From assembly GCF_000172175.1 (NCBI RefSeq), contig NZ_ABJL02000007.1:310001-374000 (forward strand): a stretch of DNA of 64,000 nt, read 5' to 3'. A program made the position numbers and the translations under genes. A model generated the notes under the pieces. That model saw only the letters and a list, made by a program, of their open reading frames with translations, was not told the origin of the DNA and ran no database searches. Shown here in pieces: positions 52,231 to 61,458 of the stretch (positions are counted from its first letter, which is position 1; each line of letters starts with the position of its first letter). The DNA comes from Bacteroides intestinalis DSM 17393. GTDB taxonomy: Bacteria; Bacteroidota; Bacteroidia; Bacteroidales; Bacteroidaceae.

Positions 52231-53382
52231 ATGGATAAGACATTAAAAGAGAAAAATGATGCTTGGACAGATACTGACGAGCATACTGAGATTCCTTTCC
52301 GTAAACGTGTACAGAACTTCTGGAAATGGTTTACTGATAACGAAAAGAAACTGTCGCAGATCGTTGAGAACCGTGGGAAGTCGGATAGTGAAAATGCGGT
52401 GGAGTTTATCACGGCCGGAACAGATCTGATAAACGAAGAGGTACACTTCAATCTGGGCGGGAACTATGAATTTACTTTCTCTGTTGAAGGTCATTCTTCC
52501 CTGTTCTATCTCTATCCCTACGTTGTGTCGCAGTTGCCTGAGCAATTCAAGGACAAATGGCACTTCTTCCCTTTCAACCAAGGTACTGATTCGAGTTTCT
52601 CATTTGGCATGTATGGCGTAAGTGTGGCTATGGATCAGGTGAAGGTAGCCGTTACCTATCAGGAAGATATCAATGCTTTCAGCATCCGTTTTTATGAAAA
52701 AGACCTGTGTTCGCTGGAAGAAGCTCAAAGTTACAATGCCTATTATATCATGATGGAAATTATGCTGGGTGAGGGATTATCGTACCAGTATATTGCCGAT
52801 GTGGAACGTGCCGACGCTCCGCTTGAAGACTCAATATCTCTTCCTGCGTTGAGGACATATATCGTAGATACTCTGAAAGCTCACGACAAGGAAGTGTTTG
52901 ATAATCCGCAGCAAGTCTATACAAGCTATCGTTTTGAGCCACAGGAGAACGAAGAACTGCGTTTTGACGTGGTTGCAGGCAGTTCATGCTTCCAACCCTT
53001 GGTAGCTAATTATTATAACGGTTCTACTGAGTTGTTCGATCAACTGAACCGGTTCGGTGCACAGGCTGTGTTCATTGCCTTCCCGTTTGAGAACGAAAAG
53101 GAAGGAGATGCAAAGAAAGCCCTGGATTTCCGCTACGAACTGGAAGACCGCCTTTCAGAAGAACTGCTTTCTCCGGAAGGCTTGGGACTTTTATTAGGTG
53201 GTGCCGTTGGTACAGGTACGTGTTACATCGACCTTTTGCTATTCGATAAGCCGGCATTTATGGAAAAGATAATCCCTTTCCTGAAGGATTATCCTCAATA
53301 TCGCTTCTATCTCTCCGATTTTCGTCAGGACTGCGATTTGCACAGGCTGTTTGAAACGGAGGACGACGAATCAGAGGATTAA
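52231..53382 (+). CDS. Unknown cytoplasmic protein, 383 residues
   Basis: Acidic, no signal peptide or membrane segment. N-terminal half has FRKRVQNFWKWFTDNEKKLS and FNLGGNYEFTFSVEGHSSLF, resembling DUF695-like or related stress/immunity proteins, but I do not name a family. The C-terminal half ends in an acidic tail (LHRLFETEDDESED). It is 35 bases before the TPR/SUFU gene and likely in one operon with it. Confidence 0.6.
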   Translation: MDKTLKEKNDAWTDTDEHTEIPFRKRVQNFWKWFTDNEKKLSQIVENRGKSDSENAVEFITAGTDLINEEVHFNLGGNYEFTFSVEGHSSLFYLYPYVVSQLPEQFKDKWHFFPFNQGTDSSFSFGMYGVSVAMDQVKVAVTYQEDINAFSIRFYEKDLCSLEEAQSYNAYYIMMEIMLGEGLSYQYIADVERADAPLEDSISLPALRTYIVDTLKAHDKEVFDNPQQVYTSYRFEPQENEELRFDVVAGSSCFQPLVANYYNGSTELFDQLNRFGAQAVFIAFPFENEKEGDAKKALDFRYELEDRLSEELLSPEGLGLLLGGAVGTGTCYIDLLLFDKPAFMEKIIPFLKDYPQYRFYLSDFRQDCDLHRLFETEDDESED

Positions 53383-53417
53383 ATAATAAAATCGTTAATT
53401 ATTAAGATATTACTATT

Positions 53418-55619
53418 ATGAGTATAGGTTTCAGATTAACAGCAAAGTGCAAAAATATCTCTTCCTTTCAGGAATCTCTGGATGCGGTTGCAGCCCGGAA
53501 CAATATATCTGCCAGCCATTCAGAGGACTATTCTGAGTTATCTCTTTGTCGTTTGGGAAATATATTCTTTAATTATGAACCGGAAGGAGATGAGATAGTC
53601 ATTGCAGGCGATTGTCAGACTAATCTGCTGGGAGCGGGTTTTCACAAATACGCTACAGAAATTGCCTGTGAACTGATACGGCAAAGCGAACTTTCTTTTG
53701 AGGTGGAGGATGATACGGAGTATTACGAGCACAGAGACTTTGAGCGGATGCGTTCCGAGCATTTCTATCCATGGCTAAAGGCCATTATGAAACTTTGCTG
53801 CGAACGTATGGAGCAGGGAGCTGATATGTCTGCCATCTGTTGGGACTATAATAAGTACATACCTCAGGGTGTGAAAGGAACAGTTGTTTCACCTTTCGGA
53901 CGTATTAATCCTCATCATTTCATGGAGCGAATAGAAAACGAAGGTATTGAAACACTGGCAAATGAGTTCTTCATGTGGAATAATGAAGAACGTGATGCCC
54001 AGTTCTATCGAAATATTGCCTTGAGTGCCCTGTGGGAAGATTGCTATTTCATGCCTTCCGCCCGCAGTGATGCAGATGAGGAAATCAATGCCTTTATTAT
54101 TGGGAATCTGGAGAAAGCTGTCGAAATGAATGATTCCCTTCCTTTCCCGAAAGAGGATTACCTGTTGCTTTGTCGTTTAGCGGAACAAGAACCGATAGAT
54201 GTTTCTTTCTTGCCGGACTATGTGCATGAGTTCCCTATAGGCTACCATAAGGGAAAAGTAACGTATAAACTGGGGAATCTTAGTTTTGACCTTCCGGGCC
54301 ATTACCTCTATTTTGAAGAAGAAGATTCCCGTGGTTATTATGATGGAGTAGATGAAAACTGGCATGTGGTGCGTACGTTGGCTTATTCCATTCCTGATGA
54401 TGAGGTGAACTATCTGGAAGATAATGAAAATGTACTGGTTGAGGAGAAATTCTTCAATAACGGTAAATGCAGGCTTTACGATCTGGGTGGCGAAGAGGAT
54501 GGAAGCGACAGTGAATATGTGTGCCAATGCCAGATTATCACCGAACATCAATTTACCCTTTTCACAATCTCGTGTGAAGGAAAAGAAGAAGCTATGGCTT
54601 TCTCTACAGACTTTGTCGAACATCTGACTGCAAGCAAGGAAGATAAGTATGACAAACTGCTCGAGCAGATAGAGCAATGGCATACGGATGATGAGGAGCA
54701 GAAGATAGTGGATGCCATTCTGGCAATTCCCGAAGAAGAGTGGAATGCAGAGTTAATAGGTCTTCTGGCACGCGCTTATAATAATCAGGAAGAGTATCTC
54801 AAGGCTATTGATTGCCTTCTTACTGTAGAAGAAGAAGATAAAGACGCACTTTGGTTCTATCGTCTGGGATATGCTTATTATTATATGAATCAGTTGGAAA
54901 AGGCACAGAAGGCTTTTGAACGTTCTCTGGAGTTGGATCCGGATGATGACGATGTGAAGGAATTCATTGATTTGTGTAAAAGCGGAGAATCGCCCTATGA
55001 TCCTGAAATGTATGATCCTGAAGAGATGGATGCCCTTGAAGCTCATATCGACAAGTATTTCGGTAAATCGAAGAATGTCTTCCATGAGATAGCCTCACCC
55101 GATATTCATGTGGATATCTATATTATCGAACCCACGCGTAAGAGGAATTACTATACGTTGATTACTAGTGGTATGGGCGCTCATCGGATGAATGTTCCCC
55201 AAGAACTGGCGGAGTATAAATTGGAGCGTGCGGAGCTGGTGATATACCTTCCTGCCGATTGGAATGTGTATGACCATTCGGAAAAGAATTATTGGCCGTT
55301 GCGTTGGTTGAAGATACTTGCCCGCCTGCCAATAGGAGAAGACTCTTGGCTGGGTTGGGGGCATACAGTGCCGAATGGTGAACCGTTTGCCGAAAACACC
55401 CGCTTCTCCGGTGTGATGCTGATTAATCCTGAGACTGTGAAGAAAGGTGCGGATGTCTGCCGGTTACCTAATGGTGAAGAGGTGAACTTCTATCAGGTAA
55501 TTCCGCTGTATGAAGAGGAAATGAATTTCAAGGTTGCCCATAATGCGGAAACGCTGTTAGGAAGAATGGATAAAGTAAGCCCGGTAGTAGATATTCATCG
55601 CGCGAGTGTTTGCGGGTAA
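53418..55619 (+). CDS. TPR protein with C-terminal Suppressor-of-fused (SUFU) domain
   Basis: 733 residues, cytoplasmic. The N-terminal 400 residues are unrecognised and share style with the upstream gene's product. TPR units lie near 440-520 (LLARAYNNQEEYLKAIDCL, RLGYAYYYMNQLEKAQKAFE). A SUFU-like domain occupies about 560-725 (VDIYIIEPTRKRNYYTLITS, GMGAHRMNVP, RAELVIYLPADWNV, FSGVMLINP). In bacteria SUFU-family proteins are common as immunity proteins in polymorphic-toxin loci; no toxin gene is seen here, so the role is open. Confidence 0.75.
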   Translation: MSIGFRLTAKCKNISSFQESLDAVAARNNISASHSEDYSELSLCRLGNIFFNYEPEGDEIVIAGDCQTNLLGAGFHKYATEIACELIRQSELSFEVEDDTEYYEHRDFERMRSEHFYPWLKAIMKLCCERMEQGADMSAICWDYNKYIPQGVKGTVVSPFGRINPHHFMERIENEGIETLANEFFMWNNEERDAQFYRNIALSALWEDCYFMPSARSDADEEINAFIIGNLEKAVEMNDSLPFPKEDYLLLCRLAEQEPIDVSFLPDYVHEFPIGYHKGKVTYKLGNLSFDLPGHYLYFEEEDSRGYYDGVDENWHVVRTLAYSIPDDEVNYLEDNENVLVEEKFFNNGKCRLYDLGGEEDGSDSEYVCQCQIITEHQFTLFTISCEGKEEAMAFSTDFVEHLTASKEDKYDKLLEQIEQWHTDDEEQKIVDAILAIPEEEWNAELIGLLARAYNNQEEYLKAIDCLLTVEEEDKDALWFYRLGYAYYYMNQLEKAQKAFERSLELDPDDDDVKEFIDLCKSGESPYDPEMYDPEEMDALEAHIDKYFGKSKNVFHEIASPDIHVDIYIIEPTRKRNYYTLITSGMGAHRMNVPQELAEYKLERAELVIYLPADWNVYDHSEKNYWPLRWLKILARLPIGEDSWLGWGHTVPNGEPFAENTRFSGVMLINPETVKKGADVCRLPNGEEVNFYQVIPLYEEEMNFKVAHNAETLLGRMDKVSPVVDIHRASVCG

Positions 55620-55698
55620 GTTACGAGCTACGAGCTACAAACTACGAGTGGCTGTGCTGTCACGTCGAAAGGTACTTGTAGCTTGTAGCTTGTAACTC
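55619..55698. repeat. Inverted-repeat element, family 1 copy b
   Basis: Left arm AGTTACGAGCTACGAGCTAC (55619-) and right arm ACTTGTAGCTTGTAGCTTGTAACT (55674-55697, written in two overlapping units) pair with a few mismatches. Same arms as the element at 8766-8857. Here it lies exactly between convergent gene ends, so it probably works as a bidirectional terminator. Confidence 0.75.
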
Positions 55699-55701
55699 TT
55701 C

Positions 55702-57270
55702 TCAATCCCCGGAAACGAAAGTAGTGACAGAACGTGCAGGGATAACTGCCAGTTGTTTCTTGTTCAGCTTTTTAATGGGCAGCAAGTCTTCACCTGGTGT
55801 ATCGGATGTACGGTAACCTTGCCATGACTTGACTTTCGGGTCATTCACACGTAACGTGCACTCTTGCTCCTGATCAGCATAGTTGATGACTACCATCACC
55901 CATTGCCCGTTCGTGTTTCTATAGGCGGAACACATAAGACCTTTCTGGTTGGTATCTCCTTCAGGAACAATCTGTCCGGACTTATCAGTTGCCGTAATAG
56001 CCATGCGTACAGCGCCTGGGCGGATGAAACGGCTGTAGTTCCCTAAGATCCACATCAATTTAGAGTCTTCTACTCTTCCATCCTGCAAATCCGGATTCGT
56101 GTATTCACGTATCAATCCATCTTTGTAGTCACCGCCTATGGCTCGCCACCATTGCCAACTACGCGCCCCTGCGTAAACAATATCATGATGAATGATACGT
56201 GCTACGTAAAGTGCTGTCTTCATAGTATGGTCGAACCCGCCACCACCACCAATTTCTTCATCATTTCCCATGATGCAGGTTTCCGTTTGCCAGAAGTTAA
56301 CCTTGTATTTATCTAATGTATCACGCAACTGGCGACGGTAATCTCTCAGGCTATTGAGCGGTGTATTTGTCCAGTAACTATGTCCTGCGATGAGGCGCGA
56401 TACGTTCGGGGTATTTCCCAGATAAGTATCCACACTGTCCGGTGAGAAGAAAGACTGTATCTCGTATCCGCGTTCGTGATTAGTCATGTGGGTAGAGAAC
56501 ATACAGCGGTAATCCGATGATTCGCAAATGGTGATTTCCGTATCGATGTCTTCTTTCACAAACTCTTTACTGATGAGGCGTACGGCACGTGCTATCTCTT
56601 TTTTGGTGGCTGGGGTACCTTCTTGTTTCGGACCTATCCAGTTCCAGTGACCGTCCGGTTCATTGAAAGGCGAAAGGTAATCGAACTTGATGCCATCCTT
56701 CTCCTCCACTCCTTTTATCACATTGGCCAGGAAGCGGGCGAAGTCTTCATAATGTTCATCTTTCAGGTTAAGTGTACCGTTGCGTCCGGTATTGGTAGCA
56801 AGTCCGTTTTGGGTGAAGTAGACTGGGGGAGAGTTCAAAAATGCCAGGAATTTATTGACTCCCCGTTCTTTTGCCAACCGTAGGAAATTGCGCTGGCCTT
56901 GCTGCTTGTCCCAGTTATAACTTCCGTCCGGCTGTAAGAAACATTCAGTGCGCATCCAGGGAGAACCTATCTGGCTCGCCTCGCCCTGTTCGGTACTTCC
57001 CGCACCTACATTGAAGCGCCACAGGGAAAGCCCGATTCCCATGGGCTTTCCATTAGCATCATTTTCTGTACTGAATAACCAGTCTGCCACTTGGTTTTGC
57101 TTCTCTTGGGGCCATTTGCCTATGATGTGCATGCTCCAAGCATCCGAAGCACTGAAATGCTCCATGACTTGCAGGGGCTGTTCCTGAACAATCTGGTAGT
57201 TTATATTTGCTTGTGGCGAACACGAAGTAGTTATTGCTAAAGCGAGTAATAATACTTTGTATCTCATCAT
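55702..57270 (-). CDS. GH30 glycoside hydrolase lipoprotein (endo-beta-1,6-galactanase-like)
   Basis: 522 residues; lipobox AITTSCS. Catalytic acid/base E204 in SPFNEPDGHW and nucleophile E330 in WQTETCIMG; the block FLAFLNSPPVYFTQNG is characteristic of the GH30 branch with endo-beta-1,6-galactanases as I recall it. Full length, (beta/alpha)8 barrel with C-terminal beta domain. Last gene of the PUL, 22 bases downstream of the GH2 gene. Specificity (galactan versus glucan) cannot be settled by eye. Confidence 0.85.
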   Translation of the reverse strand: MMRYKVLLLALAITTSCSPQANINYQIVQEQPLQVMEHFSASDAWSMHIIGKWPQEKQNQVADWLFSTENDANGKPMGIGLSLWRFNVGAGSTEQGEASQIGSPWMRTECFLQPDGSYNWDKQQGQRNFLRLAKERGVNKFLAFLNSPPVYFTQNGLATNTGRNGTLNLKDEHYEDFARFLANVIKGVEEKDGIKFDYLSPFNEPDGHWNWIGPKQEGTPATKKEIARAVRLISKEFVKEDIDTEITICESSDYRCMFSTHMTNHERGYEIQSFFSPDSVDTYLGNTPNVSRLIAGHSYWTNTPLNSLRDYRRQLRDTLDKYKVNFWQTETCIMGNDEEIGGGGGFDHTMKTALYVARIIHHDIVYAGARSWQWWRAIGGDYKDGLIREYTNPDLQDGRVEDSKLMWILGNYSRFIRPGAVRMAITATDKSGQIVPEGDTNQKGLMCSAYRNTNGQWVMVVINYADQEQECTLRVNDPKVKSWQGYRTSDTPGEDLLPIKKLNKKQLAVIPARSVTTFVSGD

Positions 57271-57292
57271 TTTCTGTTTTATATATTAAAGG

Positions 57293-59728
57293 TTATTCAA
57301 CATTCAAAAGAACTTCTGTTCCTTGCAGGAGCGGTGAAGTGAACTTTACACGAACCTGACCTTTTTCACCGGTTGTCTGTACATAAGTAAGCAAACGGCC
57401 GTGGAAAGCACGGTGATGGTTGTCGGTATAGTCGCTCATATCCCTGTTATCGGAACCTTCGAGCCCTAACAGGTGTGCCGGACCTTCGATAGTGCAAGTG
57501 ATATCATTGTCTCCAAGCTTCACGATTGTGCCATTCTCGTCAATGATTTCTACAATGAGATGCACCGTGGCACGGTCGTAGGAAAGAGTAGTGCGGTCTG
57601 CACTGACCCGAAGGGCATAAGGACGACCGGAAGATTGAATCGAATAGCTTGAAACAATATTTCCGTTGGTGTCGCAACCTTCAGCTTTCAGTTCGCCTGT
57701 CTGATAGGGAATATCCCAGTATATGATACCACTCTTTTCGTCATAGGGCTTCATGTCGCCTACTACTTTCCCGTTGAGCAACAGACGCGCTTGTGGTGCA
57801 TTGGTATAGCAAACTACGCGTATCTCCTGACCGGAATCATAGTTCCAGATATCCCATGCATCGGGTGACAGGAAAGTACGTTGGGAGTTCTTGAATCTGG
57901 CTTGTATGGGATAGGTACCGATATAAGTAACCGGCTTCTCACTCCACAGTGAAGCACGGAAATGTCCGCGAGGCTTGGGGAAGCTACCGAAATCGAGCAA
58001 TCCGGTGTAGAGCCCTCGGGAAGGCCATGCTCCCGATTCACCAAGATAATCCGTACCTGTCCAGATGAATTGTCCAAAGATAAATTCTTTGTTCTTCACT
58101 GCATACCAGGCATCAAGGCCGGAACCGTTTTCACTGCCGTAAATGACACGTTTGGGATAAGTGGCATGATCTTCATCGTAGCGGTTTTCTGTATAGTTAT
58201 ATCCTACTACATCAACAGCATCAGGATATTCTGTTTCATTGGACATCACGACACCTGCCAGAGCTCCTGTTACAGGACGAGAAGTATCGACAGCACGTAC
58301 GCGGGCTGCCAGGCGTTTGGCTATCACTCCGATACGCATGGCGTCGGGTGCATCGGGCTTATAGCCGCCAAACATAGGTTGGTTGATTTGTGCTCCATCG
58401 AGAATAGGATGGGAATAGGGATCATTCGGATAATCTACTTCATTGCCGATACTCCACAGGAAGATGGAGGGATGATTGCGGTCACGGCGTACCATATCGG
58501 TTACATCCTGCTCTATCCATTCTTCAAAGAAGTCAAAAGAGCCATCAAAGCCCGGTTCACCTTTATTCCATCCTTTGATCCATTTACGTTTTGGAAATTC
58601 CCATTCATCAGAAGCTTCATCCATGACAAGCAGACCTAATTGGTCGCACAGGTCGTATACGATGGGAGCATGTGGGTTATGGCTCATACGGATGGCATTC
58701 ACACCTATTTCTTTGAGATTATTCAGGCGGCGTTCCCATACTTCAGGCGGCACTACGGCGCCAAGTACACCGGCATCGTGGTGCAGACATACACCTTTGA
58801 CTTTCATCCAATTGCCGTTAAGTGCGAATCCTTTATTAGGGTCAAAGTCCAGTGTGCGGAGTCCTACTTTGGTTTCACAGCCGTCAATGCGCTTTCCGTT
58901 ACTGAGTAATTCAGCTTTCAGTGTATAGAGGTAGGGATCATTCAGGTTCCAGCGGTGGGGTTTAGTTACTTTCAGTGTGAGGGTTTCTTTGGTGATACCT
59001 TCTTTCCCGTCGGAAACGCGAGTACGGCGTTGTGCTACTTGCTTGCCCGCAGCATCGTATAGTGTAGCAGAGAGTTCCAGTTTCTCACGGGTAACTATAT
59101 GTTTCTGTACTTCCATATCAACGGCTATGGTGGCCTGTCGGTCAGTCAGAGAAGTAGCATACCAGCCTGTGCCCCATTGTGCAAGATGTATTTCGGGTGC
59201 AGCAATAAGCCATACGTCACGATATATGCCCGACCCTGTATACCAACGGGAATCAGCATAACGGCTATGGTCTACACGTACGCTCAATACATTGTCACCT
59301 TCTTTCAAATACGGGGTCATATCGTAAAGGAACGAGATGTAACCATTGGGGCGTTTACCAAGCAGGTGACCGTTCAGATAAACTTCACTGCGGTTGTATA
59401 CTCCTTCGAAATAGATGTAATGACGCGCGGCATCATCTGTGATCTTAAAATGTTTACGATACCAGGCTATTCCTCCCGGTAAGTAACCGGTACAACTTGC
59501 CAGGGAGGGTGATAGCTGTCCCTCGATGGACCAGTCGTGCGGTAGCCTGAGTTTACGCCACTCGCTGTCGTCATAAGAGACTTGGATGGCTGTGGAATCA
59601 TCTTTCTGAAGGAACAGCCATTCGTCATTGAATTTCACGGCATCGCCGAATGAGACTTGCGCCCGCAACGAAGCCGAAGAGAAAAGCGCCATCATGAAGA
59701 CGGCTACCATAAACATTGCATTCTTCAT
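57293..59728 (-). CDS. GH2 glycoside hydrolase (beta-galactosidase-like)
   Basis: About 811 residues from MKNAMFM; signal peptide ends near SASLRAQ. Jelly-roll N-terminal domain (LRLPHDWSIEG, NRSEVYLNGHLLG), Ig-like domain, TIM barrel with acid/base E430 (SIGNEVDYP) and probable nucleophile E533 (YGSENGSG), and C-terminal Ig-like domains. GH2 enzymes remove terminal galactose, glucuronate or mannose; with two GH30 enzymes here an exo-beta-galactosidase is most plausible. The upstream ATG at 59758 lies within the preceding gene and adds a poor signal, so 59728 is preferred. Confidence 0.88.
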   Translation of the reverse strand: MKNAMFMVAVFMMALFSSASLRAQVSFGDAVKFNDEWLFLQKDDSTAIQVSYDDSEWRKLRLPHDWSIEGQLSPSLASCTGYLPGGIAWYRKHFKITDDAARHYIYFEGVYNRSEVYLNGHLLGKRPNGYISFLYDMTPYLKEGDNVLSVRVDHSRYADSRWYTGSGIYRDVWLIAAPEIHLAQWGTGWYATSLTDRQATIAVDMEVQKHIVTREKLELSATLYDAAGKQVAQRRTRVSDGKEGITKETLTLKVTKPHRWNLNDPYLYTLKAELLSNGKRIDGCETKVGLRTLDFDPNKGFALNGNWMKVKGVCLHHDAGVLGAVVPPEVWERRLNNLKEIGVNAIRMSHNPHAPIVYDLCDQLGLLVMDEASDEWEFPKRKWIKGWNKGEPGFDGSFDFFEEWIEQDVTDMVRRDRNHPSIFLWSIGNEVDYPNDPYSHPILDGAQINQPMFGGYKPDAPDAMRIGVIAKRLAARVRAVDTSRPVTGALAGVVMSNETEYPDAVDVVGYNYTENRYDEDHATYPKRVIYGSENGSGLDAWYAVKNKEFIFGQFIWTGTDYLGESGAWPSRGLYTGLLDFGSFPKPRGHFRASLWSEKPVTYIGTYPIQARFKNSQRTFLSPDAWDIWNYDSGQEIRVVCYTNAPQARLLLNGKVVGDMKPYDEKSGIIYWDIPYQTGELKAEGCDTNGNIVSSYSIQSSGRPYALRVSADRTTLSYDRATVHLIVEIIDENGTIVKLGDNDITCTIEGPAHLLGLEGSDNRDMSDYTDNHHRAFHGRLLTYVQTTGEKGQVRVKFTSPLLQGTEVLLNVE

Positions 59729-59738
59729 ATAAAACAAT

Positions 59739-61343
59739 CTATTTGAGGTTATAAACAACGGTAGTCACACTCCCCGATTCTAACACCACCGGACTGCCAC
59801 TTGCTACTGTGATCTCCTGCAAGTTTTTGCTGTCTGTGGTAGTATAGGTAGTGACAGACTTAGCTTCGTTCCAACCGATATGCGTTTCGCCCAGACGGAC
59901 GTTTCTTTCCGACATATTTGTATAGACCGCCACAATCTTGTCTTTCTCCGGAGAAATCCAGGCAGAGCCGAAAAAGCTACGCGTCTCATTCAGCGTAAGT
60001 GCAATGCGCTTGTAGCCCGGACGTATGAAGCGGCTGTAGTTACCAAGTACCCAAAGTGTCGGTGTAGCCCGATATGTACCTTCCTGTTCGATGTCTCCAT
60101 ACTCGCCACCGGCAGGCACCAATGAAATCAAGAGAAAGCGGTTCTTATGTCCCCAACGGGAAACATCCATCGACGTCCAATAACTCCAGGAAGAGACACC
60201 CGCCACAGTAAGGTCGTTATGGATAACTTTCGACATATAGAAGGCGATATCCATCTCCGAGGCTTGTTCATAGCCTACAAACTCGGAAGAACTGTAGCCG
60301 TCTCCCAACATGCTCCACTCACTTTGCCACACCTCAAGGTCATATTGTCCGGCAGCTTGCGCCACTTGTTTGCGCACATTGCGCATTCCGTCCCACGTGC
60401 CGTCTGTCCAATAGCTGTGTCCGCAAATCAGGTTCTTCACATGTGGAAGGTTGCCTACATAAGCCGAAGAACCTTCTCTGAAGAAAGCATTGATCACATT
60501 GCTGCGGTTGGCATCGCTTTTCGACTTGTAAAGATATTCCCAGTCACCGGATTCTCCAAGCAAAATATCGGTAGATAAGCCGGAAGCTGTTAGCGAAGCA
60601 TCCAGTTCACGAACTAATTTCGCCACTTGGTCATTGGTCCAGCCACTTCCCTCCTGACCACCGTCCCAATTGTATTGCGGCTCGTTGACAGGAGAGATGT
60701 GAGTCACATTGTAGCCCTCGCCTGTGTAATGAGCAGCTACTTCAGTCATGTATCCGGCGAAGTCATCGTAGTGTTCTGTCTTTAAGTTGGAAGAAGCACC
60801 TTGGACGGAGAAACCTTTTCCGTTATAAGTGTACTGCACGGGGGGGGTATTGCTGAAAAGGATGAAGTTGTCGCATCCCAACTCCTTGGCACGGCTCATG
60901 AAGTAGCGTTGGCCTTCGCAACGGCTCCAGTCCAGTGTCAGGTCATCTTTCAGATAGGACTCTGCTCTTCGCGACTTGTCCTCGATTCCGCTTGCATCTC
61001 CCTGCTGGGCACTGCCGCCTCCAAGGTTCACTCGCCATTGGGAAAGACCGATTCCTTTCGGCTTGCCGTTCACTATTTCCGAAGAGAAGAGCAGTTCTGT
61101 AATGCCTGCACGTCCCGAAGTCCACGATTTGCCTACAAAGGAGGGAGCCCAGCAGTCCGATGCTCCGAAACCGGCAATCGTCTGATAAGTCTGGCTTACG
61201 TCCATTGTAACCAGTTTTTCTACACTGTTCGTTATATCCGGCTGTTCCGGTGTTTCAGGGCTGTCGGGGGTAGCGGGAGAATCGTCACTGCATGCCATCA
61301 GGGAGAGCAGTGTCGAAAGAAAAAGCAAATGTTTTAGTTTCAT
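59739..61343 (-). CDS. GH30 glycoside hydrolase lipoprotein, second copy
   Basis: 534 residues; lipobox LSLMACS, then a Pro/Asp/Ser-rich linker (DSPATPDSPETPEQPD) as in surface lipoproteins. Acid/base E221 in SPVNEPQYNW and nucleophile E342 in VWQSEWSMLG. Shares the barrel layout with the GH30 at 55702 (FILFSNTPPVQYTYNG versus FLAFLNSPPVYFTQNG) but is clearly diverged, so the two likely act at different points on the same polymer. 10 bases upstream of the GH2 gene. Confidence 0.87.
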   Translation of the reverse strand: MKLKHLLFLSTLLSLMACSDDSPATPDSPETPEQPDITNSVEKLVTMDVSQTYQTIAGFGASDCWAPSFVGKSWTSGRAGITELLFSSEIVNGKPKGIGLSQWRVNLGGGSAQQGDASGIEDKSRRAESYLKDDLTLDWSRCEGQRYFMSRAKELGCDNFILFSNTPPVQYTYNGKGFSVQGASSNLKTEHYDDFAGYMTEVAAHYTGEGYNVTHISPVNEPQYNWDGGQEGSGWTNDQVAKLVRELDASLTASGLSTDILLGESGDWEYLYKSKSDANRSNVINAFFREGSSAYVGNLPHVKNLICGHSYWTDGTWDGMRNVRKQVAQAAGQYDLEVWQSEWSMLGDGYSSSEFVGYEQASEMDIAFYMSKVIHNDLTVAGVSSWSYWTSMDVSRWGHKNRFLLISLVPAGGEYGDIEQEGTYRATPTLWVLGNYSRFIRPGYKRIALTLNETRSFFGSAWISPEKDKIVAVYTNMSERNVRLGETHIGWNEAKSVTTYTTTDSKNLQEITVASGSPVVLESGSVTTVVYNLK

Positions 61344-61458
61344 ATATAATTGGATTAAAAAGAATGTCGCGGATAATCCTCAACAAACTACCCGCGACAA
61401 AGATATAAAGACCTACTGATTTATAATTTCTGAAGCAATCTATTTTTATAGAAAAGGA

